A stretch of 64,000 nucleotides of DNA from Scilla litardierei (Eukaryota; Streptophyta; Magnoliopsida; Asparagales; Asparagaceae), in assembly GCA_030789695.1 (NCBI GenBank), contig CM061134.1, positions 60,085,334 through 60,149,333 of the forward strand. The letters are read 5' to 3'. A program made the translations under genes and the position numbers. The number at the start of each line of letters is the position of its first letter. Position 1 is the first letter of the stretch. Shown here piece after piece: positions 47,295 to 58,899 of this stretch. Under the pieces are notes generated by a model. The model searched no databases, was not told the origin of the DNA, and worked only from the letters and a program-made list of their open reading frames with translations.

Positions 47295-50078
47295 TTAAGA
47301 TGCTCGTTTAGTGCTCGATATTCGGCGCATGTGAGATGTGCACGTCAAATTTACCGGGAAGGCCGCTTGGGTTGAGTGGTTGGTGTTCAAAGGCGTTCCT
47401 CGGCTCCTCCTCATCATGGGTGGTAATAGGGGACGAGTCCCCCAAGCTTGAGCTTTTACCGTCATTTTCTTTGCAGGTGACGACAATTTCTTTTCCGACG
47501 AAGCTTTCTTTTCATTTTTCGCCATGGAGAGCTTACATAGCTCTCTAATTCTTGCGACATCAGCGTCGTCTTTGTTATCGACCATAGAATGATCCGGCGG
47601 GTCTTCCAACATCTCGCCATCTTTAGAAGATTGGCCCTCTTCAAAGCCGTCATCGTGCAAGGCGCCGATAGCATATGGCATAGCTTCATCAATGACCTCG
47701 TCGAGGAGGTCCACGTAATCGACGTCCTCCGTCCAAGGCATGTGCTTCATTGCCTTAGGAATGTGAAGTTCGACCGCAATGTTTCCGACGTTCAAAGACA
47801 ATGTACCCTCTCTCACGTCAATTATCACGCCGGCGGTGGCCAAGAAGGGGCGTCCAAGAATTAGCGATGTATCGCCCTCCTCCTTGATATCCATTACCAC
47901 GAAGTCGCACGGTAAGCAAATTCCACCCGATACTTGAAGTGGCATGTCTTCCGCAATCCCAACTGGCCTAGTGATCCGACCGTCCGCTAGTTGTATCTTC
48001 ATGTCTAGGTTGGTCCCCGTACTTAATTTCTTAAACATTGTGAGGGGCATGAGGCTCACGCTTGTTCCCAAATCTACCAAAGCCTTTTGAAGTGGGACTC
48101 CTCCAAGCGTGCAAGGAATGCGGAAGCTTCCGGGATCTTTAAATTTTGTAGGCTCCTTCTCCTTCCGGGTAAACCATGAGCCTTGCTCGACGAGCATGAT
48201 CTTTTCCTTTTGCTTCTTTCCCGCAATCAAGTCTTTTAGAAACTTAGCATATGACAGGATTTCTACAATAGCGTCCAAGAAATGAATATTCAAGCTAACT
48301 CCTCGCAAATATTTCAGAAATTTGGCGAGCCGTTTCTCAATCTTTGCCTTCGCCAACCGTTGTGGGAAGGGTACCGGTGGCATGTAAGTGCGCTCCACTT
48401 GTGGCTTATCAATTTCAGATTTTTCACCGTCTCTTGGCTCTTTTGGGCACTCCTCCTCATTGGCCGGCTCCTTGTCATCCAAAATTTCTTCCCTCGGCTC
48501 CTCGGTTTGAACCATGGCGGGAGTAGTGTCCTTCCCGCCCCTTGTAGTTACCGCCACAACCGCATTGATGTGGCCGGTATTACTCCGTGGGTTTTGTTTC
48601 GGTTGAGCCGGCAATTGTTGAGTGTTCTTATTGAGCAATGCTAGTTGCTCCGATAATTGTGCCACGATGGTGTTGAGAGAGTCTTGTTGGGCCGTCAATC
48701 TAGCATTTATTTTCTTTTGTTCGGCCATAAATTCCTCGACCCTTGCTTCATGATCCGTCCTCGACGGTGATTGCGGTGGGCTCGGAGCTCTCCATCCTTG
48801 ATTGTATCCCGGAGGTCTATACGGCCCCGCTTGTTGCCTTGGTTGGAAATTTTGTTGTTGGGGCCCTCTCGGTAGATATTGCGGTTGTTGTAGAGGCCTA
48901 ACTTGAGGTTGTTGCGGTGGTGGATTCAAGGCTCCATCATTATTAGCATATTAAAGTCTCGGGTGATTTCTCGTAGCCGGGTTTGCCCAATAACCGGTGT
49001 TTCCCGCAACATATTGAATTTGCTCTGTAGCTCCTTCTCCTTGCTCTCCTCCAACATACATAACATGAGCTTGGTCTTGCCAATTGCTCATGCTTCCTCC
49101 CGGTGTAGAAACTGTAGGTGCTCCATGCGGTTCACTAATCAACTTTTTCAATCTCTCCACGACCTTGTGGAGAGAATCAAACTTTGTAGATAGCTCCGCT
49201 ACGGCCTTTGCCTTATTCTCCGCTACGGCCTTTGCATCATAAATACTTGTCGTCTTCAAGGATGATGAAGAATGTCCCCTCTCATCGCCCCATTGTTGGT
49301 TATTCGAAGCCATCTCCTCGAGTAGGGCCGTAGCATCATCCGGTGTCTTAGACAAAATAGCTCAATTGGCGGTTGCATCGATAATTTGCTTGGTACACGC
49401 TTGCAATCCGTTAAAAAAACTATGCACAAGTTCCCATGCTTCAATACTGTGATGGGGGCATTGGTGTTGGAGATCTTTAAAACACTCACATGCCTCAAAT
49501 GGGGTTTCTTGATGTCCTTGCTTGAAGGACATGAGCGCGCTTCTTATCTTGACGGTCTTGGATGGTGGGTAGAATTTGTTAACAAATGCGCTCGCCAACT
49601 CATCCCATGTGGTAAAGATCCCCTCCGCTTGTGTCTTCAACCAATACAATGCTTTGTTTCGGAGAGTAAATGGGAAGAGGCGCAGTAGAATAGCGTCGGC
49701 CGGCACGCCAGGCATCTGAAAAGTAGCACATTTGGACAAGAACTGTAGATGGTAGTGGGGAATCTCTTGGAAGTTCCCATGAAACGGGTCTTGTTGCATC
49801 AACACCACAAGTCCCGTTTTAAGCTTGAAGTTCTTGTCCGCCGCCAACTCCAGCATCACAATAGACGAGGTAGTAGAAGTAGTCTTAGGCCGTAGCCTAT
49901 CTCGGATGGAGACAAGCCTAGCCATGCGTGCCGCTAACTCCTCTGGTGTCTCCGGAGCGGTCATATGATCTTCCTCTATAACAAGTCTTCTCTCCGCTCT
50001 AAGCCTTCTTGCCGTACACTCGATCTCAGAATCAAATAATATGTCTTCTTGATGTGCCTCGATCTCGTGTACATGCAC
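47295..50078 (-). pseudogene. Athila gag-protease polyprotein, interrupted by stops
   Basis: Gag (capsid) at 50078-49362: PETPEELAARMARLVSIRDRL, a hydrophobic helix, PGVPADAILLRLFPFTLRNKALYWL, EGIFTTWDELASAFVNKFYP, FEACECFKDL, and WELVHSFFNGL. A stop follows, then the linker (49355-48951, with KAVAENKAKAVAELSTKFD) and, after another stop, a Pro/Gln-rich segment and the protease domain in one 544-codon frame (48929-47295). The protease has VDLGTSVSLMPL as active-site motif and LILGRPFLATAGV downstream. The frame ends where reverse transcriptase should begin. The two stops separate three collinear parts. The gag can no longer be made as one protein without readthrough. Confidence 0.88.
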
Positions 50079-50186
50079 AGAAAAAAAGAGTCTTGGTGGA
50101 ATTGTTAGCTCGATAGAGGAATCAAAAAGGTAAAAATAATAAAAATAAAAATAAATAACTAAGTAAAGAAAATAAAATACCGTCGC

Positions 50187-50211
50187 CTCCCCGGCAACGG
50201 CGCCAAAAACT
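50187..50211 (-). other. Athila primer-binding/leader motif
   Basis: On the minus strand TTTTTGGCGCCGTTGCCGGG directly follows the 5' LTR end, identical to the motif typical of Athila elements. Confidence 0.85.
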
Positions 50212-51973
50212 TGATCGCGCCCGGATATACACCCGGAAAACGACTGTAGTCTTACCGCAAGCGCACGGCGTAGTGGTGAGCGGGTATCGAACTCACGGAG
50301 GACAATTAACAGTACTCTATTTTGATCACCTAGCTATCAATGGAATAATAGGATGGTTTTGATGATAATGTCACAATCGTTCAAATAGCAAATAGAATTC
50401 AATATAATAAAGCGTTTAAGGATAGGAAATCCCCACTACGGACCGTCTCTTATCCTTATGGATCATGAATATCAATGTTACAAAGCTTGAATGTAGGTGA
50501 CCTAGTCGCAACTTAATGTAGAACCAAGCTCACGCTCTCGCGCTATTGCTGGTTTATAGCAACCTAGATTAAGGCCCACTCTCGTGCAAACCCTACCCTA
50601 AACCACTAGCGTGAAGATCGACATCATCGTCCAATCGCACCTCGAGCCCACTCTCGTGCAAACTCGAGCTACGATCTAGGTTATGATAGTTCGTATTCGT
50701 CCAATCTCTTGCAAACGAATATTAGTATATATTTATAATAAAAATCCTAGCTTTGGCTCAATCTCTTGCAAACCAAATCTAGAGAATCTCAATTATAAAC
50801 CTAAATCGAATATCTAGGCCTTCCCATCAATTGAGATCCAATCTCTAGCAAATCCCAATCGATAGAAATTCCTAGCTACTCGTAATAAATCAATCACAAC
50901 CTAACCGCACTTCAATCCTAGCAACAATTCAATTCATTCATCACAATTCAAAGATTGGGTCCATATGGTTCATCCATATGCCCTAGAACGACGAAACTAC
51001 TCACAAATCATTATGGAAATATCAGAAATAAAGCAATAGATCATAGCACAATTCATTGCAGAAAGAAAGCAATTCATAAAAATGAGAGTTTTAGCAAGAA
51101 AGGACAAACCAAAATTGTCGTTTATGATCTCCAGCTGAGATTTACTAAAGGAATAGCCGTCAAAAATAATAGAAGTCTCTCCTAAAACTAGGGATATAAC
51201 TAGGTTTAAATACAAGCCAAATTCGTCCAAAAAATCTGACAGATTTACCCCTGCGTAGCCCAGAAATCCTAATTTGCATAGCAGTCGGACTGCGTCACTC
51301 GGCCGAGTAACCTATGTCACTCGGCCGAGTGACAGACCCAATAAAAGACAGAAAGTCTGGGAAAATTGGGGGTCTGTTGCTCTGTCTGACTCGGGCGAGT
51401 AGGCTTCTTTACTCGTCCGAGTAAGCAATCTTGCTCGGCCGAGTAGGCTTCTCAAAATTTTCAGTAACTTGGCCGCTTCTCGGAAGAAAATCCATGTACC
51501 ACTCGGGCGAGTGGTCTTCTCCATTCGGTCGAGTAGACTTTCTTGCTCGGCCGAGTGAACTTTAAAAATTCAACAGTACGTATCCGTTTCACTCGACCGA
51601 ACGCAGCCCGTTACTCGGCCGAACGCAGCCCGTTACTCGGCCGAGTGAACTCTCTGTTCGGCCGAGTAAGCTGCTTCTGGGCTCTTTTCTTCTCCTCATC
51701 GCCTCCTCGTCGATTCTATTGAATTTCTTCCTCTTCCGCTCATCCTCTAGCGCTGCTAACTCCTCAAATAAGTTGTGGACGACGCTTCGATGTGCGCGAA
51801 AGTCCCTTGATCTCATTTTTGCTCCAGATCGCTCCATATCTCCTGAAATACGACAAAAACAAGAAATAGTGAAAAGCAACGCGATATTGTCGAATAATCG
51901 TAGAAGACGCAATATGGGCGATCGAAATGACATGAAAACAAGCAGAAAAAAGGTGTAAAATAAGGAGCGATCA
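50212..51973 (-). repeat. 5' LTR of the Athila element
   Basis: 1762 bp. It differs from the 3' LTR by scattered substitutions, small indels and a 22-bp tandem duplication (TTACTCGGCCGAACGCAGCC unit) near 51590-51635. The ACTCGGCCGAGT cluster runs 51297-51669; GTATTTAAAC (minus) at 51204-51213. Confidence 0.92.
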
Positions 51974-51978
51974 CTAGT

Positions 51979-53470
51979 ATACTATTAAAAATTTCTTCTA
52001 CAAAATAAAAATTCTTTCATAAGCATGGATTATATAAATTTATGATATAAACTAATCATGAACTTATCTTTTTAGATTTTATAAATAGCATGCAAAAGTT
52101 CTTAATTTAAGTCATTCAGATTTTATCCACATAACTCTTGAACTTTTGATATGATTAACAAGTAAGATGATTGATTTGTAAGTTTATAATTATGTCCATA
52201 TTCTTGATTTGTAATGATATTAGAATCTTCAATGTAAAGACAAATCTTATTTATGATAGAATATTAATAGTTTTAATTCGATATTCATGACATTTGGAAA
52301 TCATACTTGAACTTTTATTATAACAAATATCATTTTCATGGTAAATGAGCGTTAGTGCTTGGATACTTACAATGTCATGGACAAAAAGTTAAATTGATTA
52401 TAATCCTTCATTTGCATAGAATTACTTAAGTATTTGATAAATGGTGTAACCAATGATATTATTACATGCCTTTTGAAATTTTAGTTTATAACATAAACTT
52501 CATGAATTAGAGTGTTACTTATTGAGAGGTGAACTTCCTTCCAACCATTTTTTCAGACTAATTGTCATAGCTTTGATTGCTTGGCTTTGGTTTGCTTCGG
52601 ATCGTAACTTTTACCGCGGATTGCCAATGGTATGTCTGACCTATGTTGTGTAATATGTGCTTCTTTTGGTTAATATAAATTGTGAGAGTAAGTTTATAAA
52701 GTTACGTACATGTGGAAACCTCAAATAGAATCTACATGTATGTTGGGATTGTATAAAATAATGTAAGATTATGAAATATGTATGGGTGATATATGACTCT
52801 TTTGGTAAGAATATTTAGATTTGGAGGCAATGATGGAAATAATATTAGACTTTATATGAGATATGATTTATTGATTACCTTTCTGTAAATGCGCGGTTAA
52901 ATCAATGTATAAGAAATGAATAAAGAATCTCACTCGATCAACTACAAGTGGTCGAATTCCAGTATTTAGCTACTCTAGATCTTAGGGTTGCAATAAAAGT
53001 TGTTTCCTTTATCACCTACTATTTAAGGATGTGTTTGTCTTGTACTTAATTATATTCTTAATGATTCCAAACTTGGTTCATGTTCTTTAAAATGTGTGTT
53101 TTTGGGTATTATTGCGCTCAAAAGGCTCTAAATTCTATTGTCCCATAACCAAACAATCTTTTATATATGTTTGATATTAAATTTGAGGCTTCAACCATAT
53201 TTCACTACACATAGAAATACTAATCCTTATTTGAGCTCTGATGTTAGTGATAATTATTTGATATATCTATTGGTACTAAAAACTATGAGACTGCACGAGT
53301 ATACTATTGGCAAGGATCACCCACAATTCAACCTCTAGATCATGTCTCAGCTCACAATGCTCTTGTCCTCTTAGCTTAGGATCATATGATATCTTCCTTC
53401 GCATGTCTCTTACAACCTACATAATTGAAAATGAGTTGTTTTTTATTTTGATATTTCTATTACCAAATCA
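51979..53470. other. Unassigned AT-rich sequence
   Basis: AT-rich throughout with no convincing open frame. Parts after 53100 may belong to the following Copia relic but are too decayed to assign. Confidence 0.35.
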
Positions 53471-53474
53471 GTAT

Positions 53475-54132
53475 GATTCAAGGAGATAAGAGATTGATTG
53501 ATAAGTCGAACTATCTTACTATGATAATCCTGACATTACCTTTTATGTCAATATGTTGAGTCATTTTATGTCTAATCCAAAGATTACATATTGGAATGTT
53601 GTGATGCTGGTCTTAAGATTTCTGAAAAGTGCATCGGGTAGAATCTTTGCTTATGATCATTAGAGTTGCAACCTTCTCGGATGCGGATTGGGCTTGTTGA
53701 CCTTTTGATCGGCTACTGACAACATGTTACTGTGTTATCGTTTGAGGTAATTTGGTTTCTTGAAAAAATAAACAACTACTAATTGTTTCTTGATTCGGTG
53801 TGGAGTCCGAGTACAAAAAAGCTAAGGCTAACACTATCTGTGAGTTGGTATGAATCCAACAACTACTTCTTGAGTCAAATTCGTAATACTAACCACTATA
53901 AGATGGTAATGCAACAACAAAGCATCTATTTACAACACTAATCGCATCTTTCATTAAAGAACAAAATAAATCTAGAATAACTATCACATAATGAGGTAGC
54001 AGTGTGATAAGATGCCAGAGACACATTATGGTAAGATGCCAGAGACAAAACATGATTCTGTGACACAGATGACGGATATGCTTATCAAGCTGGACATGAT
54101 GTGTGTGGAGTCCAGCTTAAGGAGTGGTGAGA
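53475..54132 (+). pseudogene. Copia RT/RNase H relic
   Basis: In shifting frames the sequence reads LIDKSNYLT, FSDADWAC, CYCVIV, GNLVS, then VESEYKKAKANTICELV and a QCDKMP-like end. These are the ordered blocks of Copia RNase H (YSDADW, GGNLVSWKSKKQ, AESEYRA, TCELVW). Nearly every block is separated by a stop or indel. TGTAATAATCAATATG at 54133 after GGAGTGGTGAGA is probably the start of its 3' LTR, a fragment of which also occurs at 26984. Confidence 0.7.
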
Positions 54133-54288
54133 TGTAATAATCAATATGTCAGATGGGTTTTATGAAAAACACCAATAAAGTACTATAAATAATAGATATA
54201 AGATAGCGACGAGATTAACTAACTCTCTATAACTTTTCTCTTAAGATATAGTATATCTGATTTCTACAATGACCAATGACAAACCTAC

Positions 54289-54600
54289 TATTTGGAATGA
54301 GGATTGTAGCCACGATAGTGGTAGTTTTGTAGTTCTGGGCCAGTAGGGTAATTTTATAATTTGGTGTCTAAAGGGAAATTTTGTAAATATGGTCAAACCA
54401 ACCCTATAAATAGGAGGGAAGGAAGTTAGTGTGAGGTATGAAGAGAATTGAGAAGAAAAGTAGAGATAGGAGGAGTTTAGGAGTATAATTTAGATTTAGA
54501 TCATGGGAGAGTGGTCATCATCTCTAATTGAGGCCGTTATCTTTGTATTTCCCCGCATATCTAATAGAAATCCCCTTTATATCTCACCACGTTCTCATCA
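54289..54600 (+). repeat. 5' LTR of the non-autonomous gypsy element
   Basis: 312 bp. Contains CCCTATAAATAGGAGGG as TATA box (about 54402-54418) and ends GTTCTCATCA. About 90% identical by eye to the copy at 58583. Confidence 0.88.
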
Positions 54601-54673
54601 AGTGGTATCAGAGCCTAAATCCACCATGTCAACCACAAGATCCAGGGAGGCGGATTTGGTGGCTGTGGCGGAC

Positions 54674-57533
54674 TGTAACGGCTGGTTTCTGTATGATGAT
54701 ATTTATTTATATATATATATGATTGTTCGTCTTCTCTCCTTTTCTCTTCCATATCTTTTTCCCTATCTGGAGCTAAGCATGCTTCATGACGCTCTTGTCT
54801 TGGAGCCAGACCCATCTCAGGAGTCCCTAGAACCCATCCCGAAGCTTCGCACTCCATTTGGAGACTTGGTGTGCACTTTAGTCGGTTCAAGAACAAGGAC
54901 CGACCGACTAGATTGACATCTAGTCGGTCAGAAACTCTTCATGGACCGACTAGTTTCCGTCAGATTTTTCCACTGAGTTACTGTTTACTCTTAGTCAGTC
55001 TAAGTTCATCCACCGACCGACTAGTTGCCAAACTAGTCGGTCAACACCTCTTCGTAGACCGACTAAGTTAGAGATCATTTCATGCAGTCGAGTTATTGTT
55101 TATCATTAGTCGGTTTAAACGAATACCGACCGACTAGTTGACGAACTAGTCGGTTAAGTTTTCTTCTCAGACCGACTAATTTTCAAAACTTCTTAAACGA
55201 CCACTTTTATCCTTTAGTCGGTCAATGAACACTGGCCGACCGACTAGGTTGCAAACTAGTCGGTCGACGAGCCTTCACAGACCGACTAAATATGTCAACC
55301 CTGTACCGACACTGTTCTCTGTTTGCCTTCTAGTCGGTCATAGTTATACGACCGACCGACTAGTTCTCAAACTAGTCGGTCAACAGCCCTTCACTGACTG
55401 ACTAGTTGACCCCGAAACCCTAATTTTTGATCTAGCCGTCGTTTCATTTTCTTATTTAAACGCGCGGCTGTTTCTCTTTTTCTTCTCATTGTTTTGAGTT
55501 GTCTTCTTCCCCAATCCCTCTCCTTCCTCTCCCTAAGCTTTTTCCTCCTCCCGTGCGCCCTCCACCTTCTTCAAGGTCTTCTTTCCTCTTCATCTTCTTC
55601 CTCCTTTCTCCTTCTCTCTTTCTCATATTTCTTCTTCTCCTTCCTAAGCCTTTCCATTTTTCCAGCCGGCCACCCTCACCTTCTCCCCAGTTCTGAAACT
55701 TGCGACCAAGCTCCGGCCGCCATCTCGTTTCCCTTCCGAGATCCATTTTCTCCTCGCGTGGCACCCCGATCACAGATCTAGCGACGACGACCCCGGGAGA
55801 CGCCAAGATCTTCGTCATCACCTTCGGATGCCAACGTCATCATCAACAATCAACATTCCTCGCTGCGCTACCCGCGGCCTAGGAATTTCCGGACGACGCA
55901 AAGCTTCCACCTTTCCAGATCTGACGCCGGATCTTCGTGCAATCGTCATTTTCAGGTTGGTCCCCTAAACTCGTAGAAACCCCCACCGTAAATGATTAAA
56001 CCCTAATTAAAATCAGCAACATAATCAAATTAAATTTACTTTCCGCTCCTCTTTAAAACGTTGTGCAACCGTAGATAAATCGACGAATGGACTTCTTGCA
56101 TGTGCACATAAGGTAGATCGTCGATTAGCCTAAAACATTAAAAATGTGATTTTTGACGATTAGGTTAGTCCCGATAACCTAGACACAACCTAATGGGAAT
56201 TCTGAATCGTGAACTGACACCGTCGCCGTGTCACGATTTTCAGACGCTCTTCCGCCGACGAGACGTTTGGACGAGACGTACCGGGGAAACGACGCACTCG
56301 CCACCACAGGCAAGTGTACCACTTGCGTTCTTGGCCATGTTTAGGCCTTAGTCTTGCTAGAATAGTTATCTTGGAATGATGAGGACCAGACGTGAAATGA
56401 TAGCGTCCGGGACGCCCTTGATGGCTCAGACTTGACAACGAAGTCTGAGTCCAAAAACAACAATTTTGACATCATAGGATTGACATGCGTGTGTGTGAGT
56501 TGTGGACACCCTAGAACAACCCATCCGGTTTTGTCGTGTCATGTCCCTTCCATGTCCAGTTCCATCTTGCACAGCCCGATGGGCAATAGGGCACTCGCCA
56601 AGCCAGAGCGGGCGATCCCTTGTACTGATTCACAGCCCGATGGGCAATATGGCACCTGTCAAGCTAGAGCAGGTGATCCCTTGTACTGACACAGCTCAGA
56701 GAGCAATAGGGCACTTGTCAAGCTAGAGCAAGTGATCCCTTGTCCTGTCACGATTCTTGGGGTTTTGGGGTAGGGTTGAGCGTGCAAGCGGCAAGAGGGT
56801 CTGATCCCCCTCAAACCGAATAGGCGTGAACCCTTTTTCGTGTCTTGTCTTGTCCTGTCTGGCTCTCCGTGTTCCGTCTTGTCTTGACACCTGTAGGCTA
56901 GTCCCGTGGTCGGTAGCACTCGCTACGACCACTACTTGTCGTGTTTACTTTCCTGTTGCGTGTACTTCTGTTGTTAAAACCTCAGCATGTTAATCAACCA
57001 GTAAAACGTTGTTAAATAATTGGTGCACTTGTAGTTTGGTCTTACCATGTCTTGTAGACCTTACCTGACGTACAGTTCCTTCTTTTGGTGCTGTACGTCA
57101 GGGATTGAGCCAGAGTACATTGAGGAGACTGACTTGCCAGCTGACATGGAGCCAGAGAGTGTCGATCCTGAGTACAACCCTGAGGAGGACCAGAGCTAGA
57201 GACTTCCCGTTGCAGTTTCCAGAGTTATCCGTTTATTTTAGTTGGGTGCGTAGCACCTTTTGTTATTTGATTAGGTTGGGTGCTTGCACCGTTAGATTTC
57301 CTTTTCTGCTGTTGTAGCCCTTCGGGCGTTGAGACTTGGTACTTTGTATATGTTGGAATAAAATGTGATGTTCTTTCCCTTCTTGCACTTTTATTGTTCT
57401 GTACTAATAAGCAGGGACCTGGACCTTCGTCTTGGTACCACACAGACGCTTATTGGGTCAGTGCTCCTTAGCTCTGGCCTAAGCGGGCCTAGTCACGCTT
57501 CGCCTCCACTGTTTTGGGAAGCGGGGCGTGACA
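54674..57533 (+). mobile_element. 2.86-kb solo LTR, Tekay/Del-like
   Basis: TGTAACGG at the left, GGCGTGACA at the right, perfect TSD CGGAC (54669-54673 and 57534-57538), inserted in a gag start codon region. From 54879 to 55407 CTAGTCGGTC alternates with GACCGACTAG, followed by TTATTTAAAC (about 55452). A pyrimidine-rich leader follows, then three ~60-bp repeats (56570-56750, GGGCAATAGGGCACTCGCCA type) and AATAAA at 57358. Size and terminal sequence fit Tekay/Del chromovirus LTRs; lineage is inferred. Confidence 0.78.
54879..55460 (+). promoter_or_regulatory. CTAGTCGGTC/GACCGACTAG array and TATA box in the solo LTR
   Basis: About a dozen alternating inverted copies, spaced roughly 25-50 bp, end about 45 bp before TTATTTAAAC. 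The arrangement parallels the palindrome clusters in the other LTR families of this window. Confidence 0.6.
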
Positions 57534-57538
57534 CGGAC

Positions 57539-58582
57539 GCAAAAAATCGTGTGCCTCTCTTTTGGCCATGATGAAAGAGGTCTTGGAGATCAAGGGGATC
57601 CATCTACAGGGTGATTCGGAGACAGATCTGAAGAGCACGTGTCCAGATCTACCAGATCTGAAGGAGAATGAGAAGAACGGTGCAGAGCCAAAGTACACGG
57701 ACATCGGCGACCCAGTTCTGACACCGACAGGGGACGACGAACACGCTGTAGGCTCCTCCTTGGCCGCTGGAGCTACAGCGGCCCCTGGGGGGCCGACACG
57801 AGTCAGGCAAGCCCCCAGGGGGTCGCAGCGAGTCCGGCGAGTCCGGCGAACCCCCAGAGGCCGCCCAGAACCGGCAGACCCCATAGGGCCGCACTGACCC
57901 GGCGAGCCCCCAGAGGGCCGCCAAGCTTCGGCGAGCCCCTGGGGCATCTGCGCCTCGGACGATCAACCGGATGGCCACCGCGACCCGGGCGAGTACCCTA
58001 AAATTTTCCGCAACGGGTTACGAGCAGTGCCGCCGCCGCCGCCGTGATCGTGGACTGCCGCCACCAATGGATGCGCTCGGTCGAGACGAACACAAGGGAC
58101 CAAAAATCGCCGCCATCGGCCGCTGGAGTCGCCTGAAAACGGGGTCAATGCCGGTGAGCCGCCACCATACAGTGGCATCTCGATCTGGCCAATCCGTGGA
58201 TCAGCCACCAGCCCGAGCCGGCTCAGCCGAGCCGCCTGCAGCCGCCTACCAAGCCGGCCCAAGCCGGCTAAGCCGATGAACAGTGAGCCGCATCAATTTT
58301 TCGAGATTTCTGGGCTATTTTCAGTGAATTTTCTGGGCGGCTTCCGTATTTTGACGATTCCGAACCTGTTTGGAGTCCAAATTCAGAACGGAAAGAGACA
58401 ATGCGTAGACGACTCAGCTGCGAACGCACTACCACTACTGGGGCAATTTTCGAGGACAGAGTCCGTGGGTAGCCTTTTGATCCAGGAGAAGGCGAGGGGA
58501 CATACTTCAACACTCGGAAAAGCGCACTCGTGGACATCATGCACTACCTTGAGAATAAGGTGGTTTTTCGGAGGTGAAGTAG
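57539..58582 (+). pseudogene. Gag-like remnant with GC-rich minisatellite
   Basis: Continues the interrupted gag: after the solo LTR the frame reads AKNRVPLFWP then stops; a downstream frame from 57562 gives MKEVLEIKGIHLQGDSE and a Gly/Ala/Pro/Arg-rich stretch. Degenerate ~36-bp units GGCGAGCCCCCAGAGGGCCG fill 57780-57950. The N-terminal layout resembles the gag of the element at 60-63 kb. The remainder to 58582 has no recognised domain. Confidence 0.5.
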
Positions 58583-58894
58583 TGTTGGGAATGAGAATTG
58601 TAGGCACAATAGTGACAGCTTTGTAGTTCTGGGCCCGTATGTCAATTTTGTAATTTGGTGCCCAAGTGGCAATTTTGTAAATATGTTCAAACCAACCCTA
58701 TAAATAGGAGGGAAGGGGGTTAGTGTGAGGTATGAAGAGAATTGAGAAGAAAGCAGATAATAGAAGAAGTTTAGGAGTAAAATTTAGCTTTAGATCATGA
58801 GAGAGTGGCCATCCTGTCTAATTGATGCCCCTATCTTTATATTTTCCCGCATATCTAATAGAAATCCCCTATCTATCCCACCACGTTCTCATCA
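58583..58894 (+). repeat. 3' LTR of the non-autonomous gypsy element
   Basis: 312 bp, TGTTGGGAATGAGAATTG to ACGTTCTCATCA, with CCCTATAAATAGGAGGG. It is preceded by CGGAGGTGAAGTAG and followed by TSD CCTAC. Confidence 0.88.
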
Positions 58895-58899
58895 CCTAC

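Larger units (their letters stand above)
41194..51973 (-). mobile_element. Athila-type Ty3/gypsy retrotransposon, 10.8 kb, lacking most of pol
   Basis: Two LTRs, 41194-42935 (3') and 50212-51973 (5'), with a perfect TSD CTAGT (41189-41193 and 51974-51978). On the minus strand the 5' LTR is followed by TTTTTGGCGCCGTTGCCGGGGA, the characteristic Athila leader/primer-binding motif (about 50190-50211). The order is gag-protease (50078-47295), an LTR-like internal promoter (46968-46624), the Athila ORF (46119-44373), then non-coding to the 3' LTR. Reverse transcriptase, RNase H and integrase are absent. The LTRs are very similar, with scattered substitutions. Confidence 0.93.
54289..58894 (+). mobile_element. 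Non-autonomous Ty3/gypsy element with nested solo LTR
   Basis: 312-bp LTRs at 54289-54600 and 58583-58894, perfect TSD CCTAC (54284-54288 and 58895-58899). TGGTATCAGAGC (54603-54614), the initiator-methionine tRNA primer-binding site, follows the 5' LTR. The internal part begins with a gag-like MSTTRSREADLVAVAD and ends with CTTGAGAATAAGGTGG before a purine tract, as gypsy polyproteins do. Reverse transcriptase and integrase are missing. A 2.86-kb solo LTR interrupts codon 17 or so of the gag start. Confidence 0.8.
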
